Shown here: in pieces, positions 47,241 to 56,554 of the stretch
Numbering within the stretch: position 1 is the stretch's first letter
Layout: each line of letters begins with the position of its first letter
Assembly: GCA_949293265.1 (NCBI GenBank)
Contig: CASFCK010000001.1
Span: forward strand, 1-64,000
Length of the DNA stretch: 64,000 bases
DNA from: an uncultured bacterium
Lineage (GTDB): Bacteria > Bacillota_I > Bacilli_A > Acholeplasmatales > Anaeroplasmataceae
Direction of reading: 5' to 3'
The notes under the pieces: generated by a model
What the model was told of the DNA's origin: nothing
The model's input: the letters and a program-made list of their open reading frames with translations, nothing else
Database searches by the model: none
Translations under genes and position numbers: made by a program

Positions 47241-47366
47241 TTTATCTTGTCCTTTCTTTAGTAATGATTATAATTAACAATTTTAGAATAATTATGTTAT
47301 TAGTATTTTAAATTGTTGTTTTTTAAAGTAAAATAAGGCATAATTAATGAGAAAGAAGGTTTTAAA

Positions 47367-48869
47367 GTGTCTAATATTAATCAAAATCAAACACCATTTG
47401 TGGATGCTTTAAATGAATATATAAACAATTCTATTTCGCCATTTGATGTTCCCGGTCATCATATGGGAAATGTAGAAAACAAATTAAAAGATATACTAGG
47501 CGATAGGGCATTTAAAGCAGATGTCAATGCACCTCGTGGTCTAGATAATTTAAACCATCCGACAGGAGTTATAAAAAAAGCACAACAATTGATGGCTGCT
47601 GCCTATGGAGCAAGAGAAGCATTTTTTTTAGTTAATGGAACTACTGTTGGAATTCAAGCGATGATTATGACTGTATGCAAAGCTAAAGATAAGATCATAT
47701 TACCTCGAAATTGCCATAAATCAGCTATTAACGCTTTAATATTAAGTGGAGCAATACCAGTTTTCATAAGTCCTAAATTTGATCTTAATTTAGAAATTGC
47801 AAATCAACCAACAATAAATGATTATATAGATGCTATGGATAAAAATAGGGATGCTAGAGCTATATTTGTTATAAATCCAACTTATTTTGGAGCTTGTTTA
47901 GATTTAGCATCACTAGTAAAAGAAGCTCATAAACGCAATATTTTAGTTTTAGTTGATGAAGCACATGGTTCGCATTTTGCCTTTAATGAAAATGGGCCTA
48001 CTAGCGCTATGAAAGCCTTAGCTGATGCTAGTAGTTGTAGTGCTCATAAAACGCTAGGTAGCTTAACTCAATCTTCAGTTTTATTGATCAACAGTGATAA
48101 AATTAGTCATTATGATATTTTAAAAACATTAAATATCTTAAACACGACTAGTCCTTCAAATATCCTTATAGCTAGTTTAGATGCAGCTAGATATTATATG
48201 GCTATGCATGGTAAAGAAAAAATCACAGAAATTATTAGTTTAGCTAATTATGCTAAAGAAAAAATCAATTTAATTCCCGGGTTTAAAGTTCGTGATAAAT
48301 TATATTTTATGGCTAATGGTCAATTTGATTATGATGAAACAAAATTAGTCATTGAATTAGAAAATATAAATTTGACTGGATTTGAACTTTATAATTTATT
48401 AAAGGATAAATACAGAATTCAAATGGAACTAGCTGAACAATATGTTGTTTTAGCTATTTTAGCTATAGGCTCTAAAAAAGAACATATCGATAATTTAATA
48501 TTGGCTTTAAAAGATATTTCTAAGTCATATTATAGTTTAGATATTAAATATCCAAAATATAAATTTAATGTTGATTATCCACCTCAAGTAGTTAGACCTA
48601 GAAGTGCGTATCATGCGCCACTTAAAAAAGTTAAATTAGAAGAGGCGATTGGTAAAATTTCTAAAGAAGCTATTATGGTATATCCACCAGGAATTCCTCT
48701 TATAATACCTGGTGAAGTGTTTACTAAACCACTTATTGAACATATTAAATATTACTTATCTACTGATGCTACAATTTTATCTGATTATGATGACGGATAT
48801 GTTTCAGTAATTGACGAAGAGAATTGGGAAAAATACCAAAAATATAGGGAGGAATTAGAAAATGATTAA
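47367..48869 (+). CDS. speA: Arginine decarboxylase (Orn/Lys/Arg decarboxylase, short type)
   Basis: A 500-residue PLP-dependent fold-I decarboxylase without the N-terminal wing domain, like Bacillus SpeA. GHHMGNVENKLK, FFLVNGTTVGIQAM, LVDEAHGSHFAF and the PLP lysine in SAHKTLGSLTQ are present. The family acts on arginine, lysine or ornithine. Arginine is inferred because agmatine deiminase and N-carbamoylputrescine amidase follow and overlap. The start is GTG at 47367 with AGAAGGT 6 bases before it. Confidence 0.88.
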   Translation: MSNINQNQTPFVDALNEYINNSISPFDVPGHHMGNVENKLKDILGDRAFKADVNAPRGLDNLNHPTGVIKKAQQLMAAAYGAREAFFLVNGTTVGIQAMIMTVCKAKDKIILPRNCHKSAINALILSGAIPVFISPKFDLNLEIANQPTINDYIDAMDKNRDARAIFVINPTYFGACLDLASLVKEAHKRNILVLVDEAHGSHFAFNENGPTSAMKALADASSCSAHKTLGSLTQSSVLLINSDKISHYDILKTLNILNTTSPSNILIASLDAARYYMAMHGKEKITEIISLANYAKEKINLIPGFKVRDKLYFMANGQFDYDETKLVIELENINLTGFELYNLLKDKYRIQMELAEQYVVLAILAIGSKKEHIDNLILALKDISKSYYSLDIKYPKYKFNVDYPPQVVRPRSAYHAPLKKVKLEEAIGKISKEAIMVYPPGIPLIIPGEVFTKPLIEHIKYYLSTDATILSDYDDGYVSVIDEENWEKYQKYREELEND

Positions 48870-49920
48870 TTTCCCTTATGAAGGGCAAAAACATTCTGCA
48901 ACAATTATTATGTTACCATATCGTGAAGATATTTGGCTTAACGCAGGAGAAGATGCAAGAAAAACGATATTAGATATGGCTAAAATAATCACTCAATATG
49001 AAAAGTTAATATTAATCGTTGACCCAAGCATTATAGATATAGTTAAAAAGAATTTTAATTTAACCAATGTTTCCATTATAGAAGCTAAATATAATGATGC
49101 TTGGGCACGTGATATAATGCCAATTTTTGTTATTGAAAACAATAAAGTTAAGGCAATAAGTTTTGATTTTAATGCCTGGGGTGGTAAGATCGATGGGCTC
49201 TATGAAAATTATGAAGATGATCGAAAAATTAAAACTACAATTTGTCAAAAACTAGGAATAACAGAGAAAAAAGTTCCATTCATCTTAGAAGGTGGATCAA
49301 TAAATACTAATGGTAAAGGAGTACTTATAACTACTGAAGCTTGTTTATTATCAAAAGGTAGGAACCCAAAATACAGTAAAGAAGAAATTGAAACTATCTT
49401 AAAAGAAAATTTAGGTTTAAATGAAGTAATTTGGCTTGAAAATGGAATTGTTGAAGATGAAACTAATGAACATGTAGACAATATGGCGGTTTTTTTAGAT
49501 GAAAATACTATCGCAATAGCTAGTAGTGACAAGGGACAACAAGCTAAATATTCTAAATCTGCTTATGACAAACTTGTAAAATTAGGTTATAGTGTAATTA
49601 AAATTCCTGTCCCAGAACCAGATTTATTTTTAACTGAAGATGAAGAAAAATTGATTGTAGTAGATAATGAGGCTAAACAAAGATTATCTAACGCTAAATT
49701 AGCTGCTAGCTATATTAATTTTTATCAAAGTGATAAATATATCCTTTTACCACAATTTGGTGTTAAAGAAGATAATATAGCATATAACATTTTAAATAAT
49801 TTTTATCAAGGAAATAAAAAAATATATCGTATAAACTCTAGATCTATTTTAGTTTCAGGAGGAAATATTCACTGTATAACAATGCAAATACCGGAGGTTA
49901 AATATGAAAGTAAAAATTAG
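48862..49920 (+). CDS. aguA: Agmatine deiminase
   Basis: A 352-residue guanidino-modifying enzyme converting agmatine to N-carbamoylputrescine and ammonia. NDAWARDIMPIFV, FNAWGGKIDGLY, LEGGSINTNGKG, NEHVDNMAVF and the catalytic Cys in SGGNIHCIT match the family. It overlaps speA by 8 bp and aguB by 17 bp. It is step two of the arginine-to-putrescine route. Confidence 0.95.
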   Translation: MINFPYEGQKHSATIIMLPYREDIWLNAGEDARKTILDMAKIITQYEKLILIVDPSIIDIVKKNFNLTNVSIIEAKYNDAWARDIMPIFVIENNKVKAISFDFNAWGGKIDGLYENYEDDRKIKTTICQKLGITEKKVPFILEGGSINTNGKGVLITTEACLLSKGRNPKYSKEEIETILKENLGLNEVIWLENGIVEDETNEHVDNMAVFLDENTIAIASSDKGQQAKYSKSAYDKLVKLGYSVIKIPVPEPDLFLTEDEEKLIVVDNEAKQRLSNAKLAASYINFYQSDKYILLPQFGVKEDNIAYNILNNFYQGNKKIYRINSRSILVSGGNIHCITMQIPEVKYESKN

Positions 49921-50761
49921 TGCAATCCAAATGAAAATGACTAACAACGAAAACGAAAATATAAATAAAGCAGATAAATTTATTAAAGAAGCTGTTAAAA
50001 AGGGGGCTAATATTGTTTTATTACCAGAATTATTTAGCAACTTATATTTTTGTCAAATAGAAGAATATGATCATTTTCTATTAGCTAAACCTTATAAAAA
50101 TAATGAAATGCTTAAACATTTTAGCGCTTTAGCTAAAGAATTAAATGTTGTTTTACCAATCAGTTTTTTTGAAAAAGAAGGTAATTGTTTTTACAATTCA
50201 ATAGTGGTTTTCGATGCTGATGGTAAGGATTTAGGTATTTATCGTAAAACTCATATCCCTACCGGACAATGTTATGAAGAGAAATTTTATTTTACGCCTG
50301 GTGATACAGGATTTAAAGTGTTTAATACGAAATTTGGCCGTTTAGGTATCGGAATTTGTTGGGATCAATGGTTTCCAGAGACAGCCCGTATTTTAGCAAT
50401 CAAAGGCGCAGAAATATTGTTATTTCCGACTGCTATAGGTAGTGAACCTGTATTAGATAAAGACAGTAAAGAACATTGGCAAAACGTTATGCTTGGTCAT
50501 GCCGCAAGTAATATAATGCCACTTGTTGCTAGTAACCGGATTGGTGATGAAACTTATGGTGATTCTAGTATGAAATTTTATGGTTCATCTTTTATAGCTA
50601 ATGAAATTGGCAATAAAGTTTGTGAATTAAGTAGAGATGAAGAAGGAGTATTAATTGCTGAATTTGACTTAGATGAAATTGCTAAGAAACGATATAGCTG
50701 GGGTGTTTTTAGAGATAGAAGACCAGAAATGTATAAAGATATCTTAAAAAATAGTGAATAA
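49904..50761 (+). CDS. aguB: N-carbamoylputrescine amidase
   Basis: A 285-residue nitrilase-superfamily enzyme that hydrolyses N-carbamoylputrescine to putrescine. The Glu-Lys-Cys triad is in LLPELFSN, YRKTHIPTG and GICWDQWFPE. The stop is followed by the promoter of tRNA-Gln. Together with the two upstream genes it encodes a complete putrescine pathway. Use of an amidase rather than a carbamoyltransferase makes the route biosynthetic, not ATP-yielding. Confidence 0.95.
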   Translation: MKVKISAIQMKMTNNENENINKADKFIKEAVKKGANIVLLPELFSNLYFCQIEEYDHFLLAKPYKNNEMLKHFSALAKELNVVLPISFFEKEGNCFYNSIVVFDADGKDLGIYRKTHIPTGQCYEEKFYFTPGDTGFKVFNTKFGRLGIGICWDQWFPETARILAIKGAEILLFPTAIGSEPVLDKDSKEHWQNVMLGHAASNIMPLVASNRIGDETYGDSSMKFYGSSFIANEIGNKVCELSRDEEGVLIAEFDLDEIAKKRYSWGVFRDRRPEMYKDILKNSE

Positions 50762-50797
50762 TTACTAAAAATAGCGTATAATATATGCGCTATTAAT

Positions 50798-50872
50798 AGA
50801 AGCATCGCCAAGCGGAAAGGCAAGGGACTCTGACTCCCTCAGACGTTGGTTCGAATCCAACTGCTTCTGCCA
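50798..50872 (+). tRNA. tRNA-Gln (CTG anticodon)
   Basis: A 75-base tRNA with encoded CCA. The acceptor stem AGAAGCA/TGCTTCT, anticodon arm AGGGA-CTCTGAC-TCCCT (anticodon CTG) and T-arm TTGGTTCGAATCCAA are complete. A -10 box TATAAT lies at 50777-50782. It reads CAG glutamine codons, rare in an AT-rich genome. Confidence 0.92.
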
Positions 50873-50922
50873 AATAGGATTTAACAAGCTTATGCTTGAT
50901 AGTTTATAAAAGGAGTGAAAAT

Positions 50923-51183
50923 ATGATTTTTTATAGCGTTGTAGCTATTATTTTAGGTTTGGTTTTAATTATTTATGGAATAAAATTAAATATTAGTAAA
51001 GCAAATCTAAAAAGTATACCAATTTACATTATTGCATTAATGTACGTTGGAGTAGGTGTATACGGCTTTTTTATAAATCAGGATTATGATTGGGCAATCA
51101 TATTAGCCTTAATTGTAATTTGTATCATTACATTAGTAATATTTGGGGTTTTATTTAAAAAAGATCAAATAACTAAGCATTAA
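50923..51183 (+). CDS. Small three-helix membrane protein
   Basis: An 86-residue unrecognised protein with helices at about residues 2-20, 30-49 and 55-77 and a basic end. ATG at 50923 follows AAAGGAG, so an upstream in-frame start is rejected. It sits between tRNA-Gln and the polyamine transporter operon. A weak hairpin with a T run follows the stop. Confidence 0.65.
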   Translation: MIFYSVVAIILGLVLIIYGIKLNISKANLKSIPIYIIALMYVGVGVYGFFINQDYDWAIILALIVICIITLVIFGVLFKKDQITKH

Positions 51184-51252
51184 GCCTAGTTATTTTTTTA
51201 TTTATTATGTTTAGTAATGCTTAATAATTTGTTTAATAAATCTAATTTTTTA

Positions 51253-51304
51253 TTGCTATTAAATAGGACTTTTGTTATAATTAGTTTAGTTATTTTTAAC
51301 TAAA
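51253..51304 (+). promoter_or_regulatory. Promoter and dyad operator of the regulator-potABCD operon
   Basis: -35 TTGCTA (51253-51258), 17-base spacer and -10 TATAAT (51276-51281). A perfect 8-bp dyad TTTAGTTA/TAACTAAA (51285-51292, 51297-51304) covers the expected start site. The first gene is an XRE-cupin regulator, so autorepression is inferred. Confidence 0.6.
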
Positions 51305-51332
51305 AGTTTATAATTATAAAACGGAGTAATGT

Positions 51333-51866
51333 ATGAAAATAGGAAGTAAAATTAGAGAAAGACGAATACTTTTACAACTTACGCAAGAAGAATTGGCTAA
51401 TAGATGTGAGTTAACAAAAGGTTATATATCACAATTAGAAAACGATAAAACGGATCCTTCAATAGAGACTCTCAAAATCATTTTAGATGCGCTTGGAATG
51501 TCATTTGCAAGCTTCTTTAAAGAAGAGGAACAACAACAAATTAAATTTACTGAAGAAGAACAGTTAGATAAAGACTTTGGTGGGTATATTCAAAGTTGGT
51601 TAGTACCATCAGCTCAAAGTTTAGCAATGGAACCAATCTATGTTAAAATTAAGCCAAAAATGAAGACAGTTGTAGATTTACCACATGATGGTGAAGAATT
51701 TGGTTATGTTATATTTGGAATGATAAATCTATATTATGGTGACCAAGTTATAACAATCAATAAGGGAGAATCATTTTATTTTAAAACAAATAAACAACAT
51801 TATATACAAAATATAGGCGATGATGAAGCCCAAATTATATGGGTATCATATCCCCCTAATTTCTAG
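51333..51866 (+). CDS. XRE-family regulator with C-terminal cupin (PuuR-like)
   Basis: A 177-residue regulator. Residues 5-60 form a helix-turn-helix ([31 protein letters not shown]) and residues 105-175 a cupin sensor domain ([18 protein letters not shown] and [17 protein letters not shown]). This layout is common for regulators of polyamine genes. It is the first gene of the potABCD transcript, ending 11 bases before the potA start. Confidence 0.85.
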   Translation: MKIGSKIRERRILLQLTQEELANRCELTKGYISQLENDKTDPSIETLKIILDALGMSFASFFKEEEQQQIKFTEEEQLDKDFGGYIQSWLVPSAQSLAMEPIYVKIKPKMKTVVDLPHDGEEFGYVIFGMINLYYGDQVITINKGESFYFKTNKQHYIQNIGDDEAQIIWVSYPPNF

Positions 51867-51877
51867 AGGTGAAATAT

Positions 51878-53407
51878 ATGGCAAAAAAATTAATCGAGTT
51901 AAAAAATATCAAGAAAAGTTTTAACGAAAACACAGTAATAAAAGATTTGAGTTTATATATAAATGAAAATGAATTTATAACTTTACTAGGACCTTCAGGA
52001 TGTGGTAAAACCACATTATTAAGAATAATTGGGGGATTTGAGGAACCGGATAGTGGTGAAGTAGTATTAGATGGAGTTAAAATAAATGATGTGCCAGCTC
52101 ATTTAAGACCAGTAAATACTGTGTTTCAAAGATATGCTTTGTTCCCCCACTTAAATGTTTTTGATAATGTGGCATTTGGTTTAAGAAATTTTAACAGAAC
52201 GATTTCTGATCTTAAAACAAGAGTATCACGTAAATATGAAGCAACACGTAAAGAAATCGAAGGAAAATTAAAATTAAAAAATATAACTAAAGAAGAGAAA
52301 ATAGATTTAAAATATGAATTAAAGAAGATAAAACAACAAATTAAAGATGAGGTTTTAGACGAAAAAAATAATTTGATAAGTAAAGGTCTAACTGAAGTTG
52401 AAGAAAAATATGAAAAAATAATCACTGAATTAGATAGACAAATAGATATAGAATGGGATAAAGATGAAGAGGTAAAAGCAGCTAAAATACGGTTAAAAGA
52501 AATTGATGAACTAGTTTCAGAAGCAGTTGAAAATGGAGCAAAAGAAGAAAAAGAATATAAAAAATATGAATCAGAAATTAAACAATTAAAAAACATAGCT
52601 AAATGGACAAAACTTACCGAACTCGAAAATAAAAAGAAACAAGTTTTAAAAGATAAAGCACTAGAAATAAAGAGTGCTAAGTCCTTAATGAAGAATAAAA
52701 AGCAAATTAAGGATGCAGTACTTAGTGCATTAAAATTAGTTAAACTAGAAGGATTTGAATATCGTAAAATAGATGCTATGTCAGGCGGACAACAACAAAG
52801 AGTAGCTATCGCAAGAGCAATTGTTAATAAACCAAGAATTCTATTGTTAGATGAACCATTAGCCGCTCTTGATTTAAAGCTACGTCAAGCTATGCAATAT
52901 GAGTTAAAAGCAATGCAAAAAGAACTTGGTATTACTTTTATATTTGTTACTCATGATCAAGAAGAAGCGCTTACGATGAGCGATACAATAGTTGTTATGA
53001 ATGAGGGTGAAATACAACAAATTGGAACACCTGAAGACATTTATAATGAGCCGAAAAACCGCTTTGTTGCGAACTTTATTGGTGAATCAAACATTATAAG
53101 AGGAAGATATCTTGGTAATAAAGAAGTTGAATTTTTAGATGAAAAATTTCTTTGTGTTGATGAAAATTTTGCTAAAGATGAAGAAGTAGACGTAGTGATT
53201 AGGCCAGAAGATTTTGACATAGTAGAACTAGATAAAGCTAAATTAATTGGGGTTGTAGAACATGTAATTTTTAAAGGAATTCATTTTGAAATTACTGCTA
53301 ATGTTAAAGGAAATAAATTTATAATTCGTAAGTATGAATTATTCCATGAAGGTGATCAAATTGGTTTGATGGTTGATCCTCATGAAATTCATTTGATGAA
53401 GGTGTAG
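51878..53407 (+). CDS. potA: Spermidine/putrescine ABC transporter ATPase with long insertion
   Basis: A 509-residue PotA. Walker [10 protein letters not shown] is at 38-46, Q-loop near 84, signature MSGGQQQRV at 301-309 and Walker [13 protein letters not shown] at 321-332. A TOBE-like domain ends the protein (from about 410). Between Q-loop and signature, residues about 105-270, lies an extra Lys/Glu-rich coiled-coil segment of about 165 residues, absent from ordinary PotA (about 350-380 residues). Mycoplasma PotA proteins are also enlarged. ATG at 51878 follows GAGGTG. Confidence 0.92.
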   Translation: MAKKLIELKNIKKSFNENTVIKDLSLYINENEFITLLGPSGCGKTTLLRIIGGFEEPDSGEVVLDGVKINDVPAHLRPVNTVFQRYALFPHLNVFDNVAFGLRNFNRTISDLKTRVSRKYEATRKEIEGKLKLKNITKEEKIDLKYELKKIKQQIKDEVLDEKNNLISKGLTEVEEKYEKIITELDRQIDIEWDKDEEVKAAKIRLKEIDELVSEAVENGAKEEKEYKKYESEIKQLKNIAKWTKLTELENKKKQVLKDKALEIKSAKSLMKNKKQIKDAVLSALKLVKLEGFEYRKIDAMSGGQQQRVAIARAIVNKPRILLLDEPLAALDLKLRQAMQYELKAMQKELGITFIFVTHDQEEALTMSDTIVVMNEGEIQQIGTPEDIYNEPKNRFVANFIGESNIIRGRYLGNKEVEFLDEKFLCVDENFAKDEEVDVVIRPEDFDIVELDKAKLIGVVEHVIFKGIHFEITANVKGNKFIIRKYELFHEGDQIGLMVDPHEIHLMKV

Positions 53408-53408
53408 T

Positions 53409-54254
53409 ATGAAAAAATATAACAAATTAGCTATACCATATATTCTTTGGATGCTAGTTTTAACTGGTATTCCAATTGTTTTAATGATTTTCTTTAGTAT
53501 TTCTAATACTGAAAGTTTTTCAACTTACACATTTAAATTTGCTGATTTCGCTTTTTCGCTAAGTCATGGTAACATTGCCTTTTCAAGTGTGTTTTTCAAA
53601 GCTTTTTTAAGAAGTTTTGCCTATGCTTTAATTGCTACAATATCTACATTTTTAATTGGTTACCCAATTGCTTATATTATTTCTATGATGCATTCTAAAT
53701 ATAAATTTATTCTTTTATTAATCTTTATTTTGCCAATGTGGACAAATATGTTATTAAGAATTCAAACTTTAAATAATTTGTTTAAACCAAATTCTTTTTT
53801 ATCAAACACATTTGGTATTTCTATTGATTTAACGGAATATAAATCACTAAAAATAATTTTGGTAATGACAATTGTATATTTACCGTTTATGATATTTCCT
53901 TGTTATACAGTACTAGAAAAAATGGACCGAACATTGCTAGAAGCTAGCCAAGATTTAGGGGCTTCTAAAGTTAAATCTTTCTTTAAAATAACATTCCCAT
54001 TAAGTATTAAAGGTGCCTTTAGTGGATTTATTATGGTTTTTTTACCATGTGCAATGGGATTTACTATACCGCAAATCGTAACTGATGGTGACCCGAATTA
54101 TGCAATGTTAGGTCAATTGATAGAAAGACAATTTATGTCATCAAGTCCAGCTTATAATGTTGGAAGTTTAATGAGTTTATTTATCTTAATTTTTACTTTA
54201 GGCTCTATTTATTTAATTGGTAAAGTAGACAAGGATGGTGAAACATTACTATGA
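53409..54254 (+). CDS. potB: Spermidine/putrescine ABC transporter permease PotB
   Basis: A 281-residue permease with six helices. The EAA loop near residue 175 (LLEASQDLGASKVKSFFKITFPL) is that of binding-protein-dependent importers. It starts one base after potA and overlaps potC by 4 bp. It forms the PotB-PotC channel heterodimer. Confidence 0.92.
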   Translation: MKKYNKLAIPYILWMLVLTGIPIVLMIFFSISNTESFSTYTFKFADFAFSLSHGNIAFSSVFFKAFLRSFAYALIATISTFLIGYPIAYIISMMHSKYKFILLLIFILPMWTNMLLRIQTLNNLFKPNSFLSNTFGISIDLTEYKSLKIILVMTIVYLPFMIFPCYTVLEKMDRTLLEASQDLGASKVKSFFKITFPLSIKGAFSGFIMVFLPCAMGFTIPQIVTDGDPNYAMLGQLIERQFMSSSPAYNVGSLMSLFILIFTLGSIYLIGKVDKDGETLL

Positions 54255-55084
54255 AACAAAAACAAAAAGAACTAATAATTAAAATTATAGCTGGTGTATT
54301 CCTCGTTGCAGTATTATTATTTACGTATCTTCCAATTATAATTATAGCATTGACAAGTATTTCAAATGATCTATTTGGTCTGTCTATGACTAAGCCAACA
54401 TTTATATGGTATCAAACAATGTGGAAGTCAAGATCACTTATGAATGCGATTATTTACACATTACAAATATCAATTTGTTCAACTATTATTTCAATAATAT
54501 TTGGTACAATTTCCGCGATCGGAATCCATAATTTAAACCGTAAAAATAAGCAAAAAGTTATAATGCTTAACAATGTACCAATTTTAAATACAGATATAGT
54601 ATCTGCAGTCTTTCTATTAATAGTTTTTCAATTAGTAGGAATGATAGTCGGAAGAAGTGTTTTTGGTTTTACGACAACCCTAATTGCTCATGTGCTATTT
54701 TCCACTCCATACGTTGTTCTTAGTGTATTACCAAAATTAAATTCTATCAATAATGACTCACTTTATGAAGCAAGTTTAGATCTTGGATGTTCACCAACTA
54801 AAACAATATTTAAAATCGTCATTCCAAACATAAAAACAGGGATAATTACAGGTGGTTTATTGGCTTTTACAATGAGTATAGATGACTTTATAATTACTTA
54901 TTTTGTAACAGGAAAAAGACAAAACTTTTCAACTTGGCTATATGGTTCATTAAGAACTTTAAGAAACGGTTTATGGAATCAAGCTTGTGCGTATAATACA
55001 CTATTAATAATTATAACTATTGTTATTGTATTTGGGTATCAATTTGTTGTCTTAAGCAAAAATAAGCGAGGAGTAAAAAAATGA
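54251..55084 (+). CDS. potC: Spermidine/putrescine ABC transporter permease PotC
   Basis: A 277-residue permease with six helices and the EAA loop YEASLDLGCSPTKTIFKIVIP near residue 175. FLAYLPIIIIALTSIS-like and DDFIITYFVTGKRQNFSTW segments are typical of PotC. It is a separate gene from potD here, whereas some Bacilli have potCD fusions. It overlaps potD by 4 bp. Confidence 0.92.
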   Translation: MKQKQKELIIKIIAGVFLVAVLLFTYLPIIIIALTSISNDLFGLSMTKPTFIWYQTMWKSRSLMNAIIYTLQISICSTIISIIFGTISAIGIHNLNRKNKQKVIMLNNVPILNTDIVSAVFLLIVFQLVGMIVGRSVFGFTTTLIAHVLFSTPYVVLSVLPKLNSINNDSLYEASLDLGCSPTKTIFKIVIPNIKTGIITGGLLAFTMSIDDFIITYFVTGKRQNFSTWLYGSLRTLRNGLWNQACAYNTLLIIITIVIVFGYQFVVLSKNKRGVKK

Positions 55085-56202
55085 AAAAGGCTATTGTTAC
55101 AGGATTTATTACTTGTATAATGCTGATTTTAAGTAGTTGTTCATATTATCAAGAATTAATCATTTTAAATTGGCAAGATTATCTATCATATGATTTAATA
55201 ACTAAGTTTGAAGAAGAAAATAACTGTATTGTTACTGAACTAACTACTACTAGCAATGAAAATATGTATAATGATATTTTAAATAGAAGGGTACCATATG
55301 ATATTGTTATTCCTTCTGATTATATGATTGACAAGCTATATAAGAACGCTTTATTAAAAGAAATTGATTTTAATAAACTAACAAATTACGATGAAAATAT
55401 GTTTGTTTTAGAGCTTCAAGAACTGATGTATAGCCAAGCAAATAAACATTATAAAAATTACTATATTCCTTATTTTTGGGGTAGTCTTGGAATAATGTAT
55501 AGTACAAAAAACTATCCTGATTTAGGTAAAATTATTGAAGAATATGGTTGGGCTGTTTTTTTTGAAGATGTATTACCAAAAGGCTGTAAAGTTGGTATGT
55601 ATGATTCGAGCAGGGATGCTTTTGCCTGTGCTGAATTATATTTAGGGTACAGCTTAAATGATACTGATAAAAATCATCTTGATATTTGTGCTAATTTAAT
55701 AGCAAGTAGAAAATTTTCTAAATGGGGAACTGATGATCTTAAAATTGATGTTTCAGCAGGAAACCTTGATGTAGCTTTAGTTTATTCCGGTGATTTTTTT
55801 GATGCATGGTATGCTGATAGTGAGGGTGAAAACAGTAGTAATATTGAAACATATAGTATCTATGCACCAACATCAGCTAATAATGTATTTTACGATGGAA
55901 TGGTTATCCCGATAACTAGTCAGGAAACTGAATTAGCCTATAAGTTTATTGATTTTATGCTAGATTATGAAAACAGTTATATAAATACTGAAGCAGTAGG
56001 TTATTGTCCAACACTACAAAGTGTCTATGATGAAATATTTAGTAGTGATGATTGGGAAGATATAACAAATATTACTGCTTACAATCCGGCATTAATAGTA
56101 GATGAAGCTAAAACAAAAGCTGAAGTGTACTTAGACCTAGGTAATGAAGTGTATCGTTATATGGAAAATTTATACAATAACAAAATACGCTTTGGTAATT
56201 AA
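55081..56202 (+). CDS. potD: Spermidine/putrescine-binding lipoprotein PotD
   Basis: A 373-residue substrate-binding protein with a lipoprotein signal ending in LSSC (Cys near residue 20). The mature part starts with LIILNWQDYLSYDLITKFEE and contains YDIVIPSDYMIDKL, YIPYFWGSLGIMYS and DVALVYSGDF, as in PotD/PotF. It captures polyamines outside and delivers them to PotBC. A strong terminator ends the operon. Confidence 0.93.
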   Translation: MKKAIVTGFITCIMLILSSCSYYQELIILNWQDYLSYDLITKFEEENNCIVTELTTTSNENMYNDILNRRVPYDIVIPSDYMIDKLYKNALLKEIDFNKLTNYDENMFVLELQELMYSQANKHYKNYYIPYFWGSLGIMYSTKNYPDLGKIIEEYGWAVFFEDVLPKGCKVGMYDSSRDAFACAELYLGYSLNDTDKNHLDICANLIASRKFSKWGTDDLKIDVSAGNLDVALVYSGDFFDAWYADSEGENSSNIETYSIYAPTSANNVFYDGMVIPITSQETELAYKFIDFMLDYENSYINTEAVGYCPTLQSVYDEIFSSDDWEDITNITAYNPALIVDEAKTKAEVYLDLGNEVYRYMENLYNNKIRFGN

Positions 56203-56205
56203 ACT

Positions 56206-56232
56206 ATGCTAGCAGATTTGCTAGCATTTTTT
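56206..56232 (+). terminator. Terminator after potD
   Basis: An 8-bp stem ATGCTAGC/GCTAGCAT (56206-56213 with 56220-56227), 6-base loop, then a T run. Confidence 0.85.
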
Positions 56233-56271
56233 ATGTTGTAATAAGTCAGCTATATAATGTTGTTAAAAAAC

Positions 56272-56306
56272 ATTTCAAAAGGTACGTAGTATTTAAAACC
56301 AGATAA
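56272..56306 (+). repeat. Dispersed palindromic repeat, copy 1
   Basis: A 35-base element matching copy 2 at 56444 in 31 of 35 positions. Its core is ACGTAGT-ATTTAAA-ACCAGAT, an imperfect dyad. It lies in a 350-base gene-free stretch between the potD terminator and the nucleoside kinase gene, which otherwise shows only AT-rich sequence. Confidence 0.55.
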
Positions 56307-56443
56307 AAGAATAATAATAAACGTTTAAAAATAATTTAATTAACAAGAAATGGTTATTATATCTATATAGACTTTGAAAATTATATTACTTTATTTTCTA
56401 ATTAAAATAATGTAAAATATATCTACTGAACAACGATAAAATA

Positions 56444-56478
56444 ATTTCAAAAGATATCTAGTATTTAAAACTAGATAA
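56444..56478 (+). repeat. Dispersed palindromic repeat, copy 2
   Basis: Direct repeat of copy 1, 172 bases downstream. The core ATCTAGT-ATTTAAA-ACTAGAT (56456-56476) is a perfect 7-bp inverted repeat with a 7-base loop. It is about 80 bases before the nucleoside kinase start. Confidence 0.6.
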
Positions 56479-56554
56479 GCTAATATATATAAATATATAT
56501 TACAATATTGATATTATTATATATTGTTTTAGAAATAATGAAAGGAATGAAAAA

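Noticed and set aside
48862-50761. Agmatine catabolic (energy-yielding) deiminase pathway
   Set aside because: The pair uses an amidase (AguB nitrilase type), with no putrescine carbamoyltransferase, carbamate kinase or antiporter nearby.
52126-52596. Minus-strand Ser/Phe-rich open frame opposite potA
   Set aside because: It is the complement of the Lys/Glu-rich coiled-coil codons of PotA and has no start signals.
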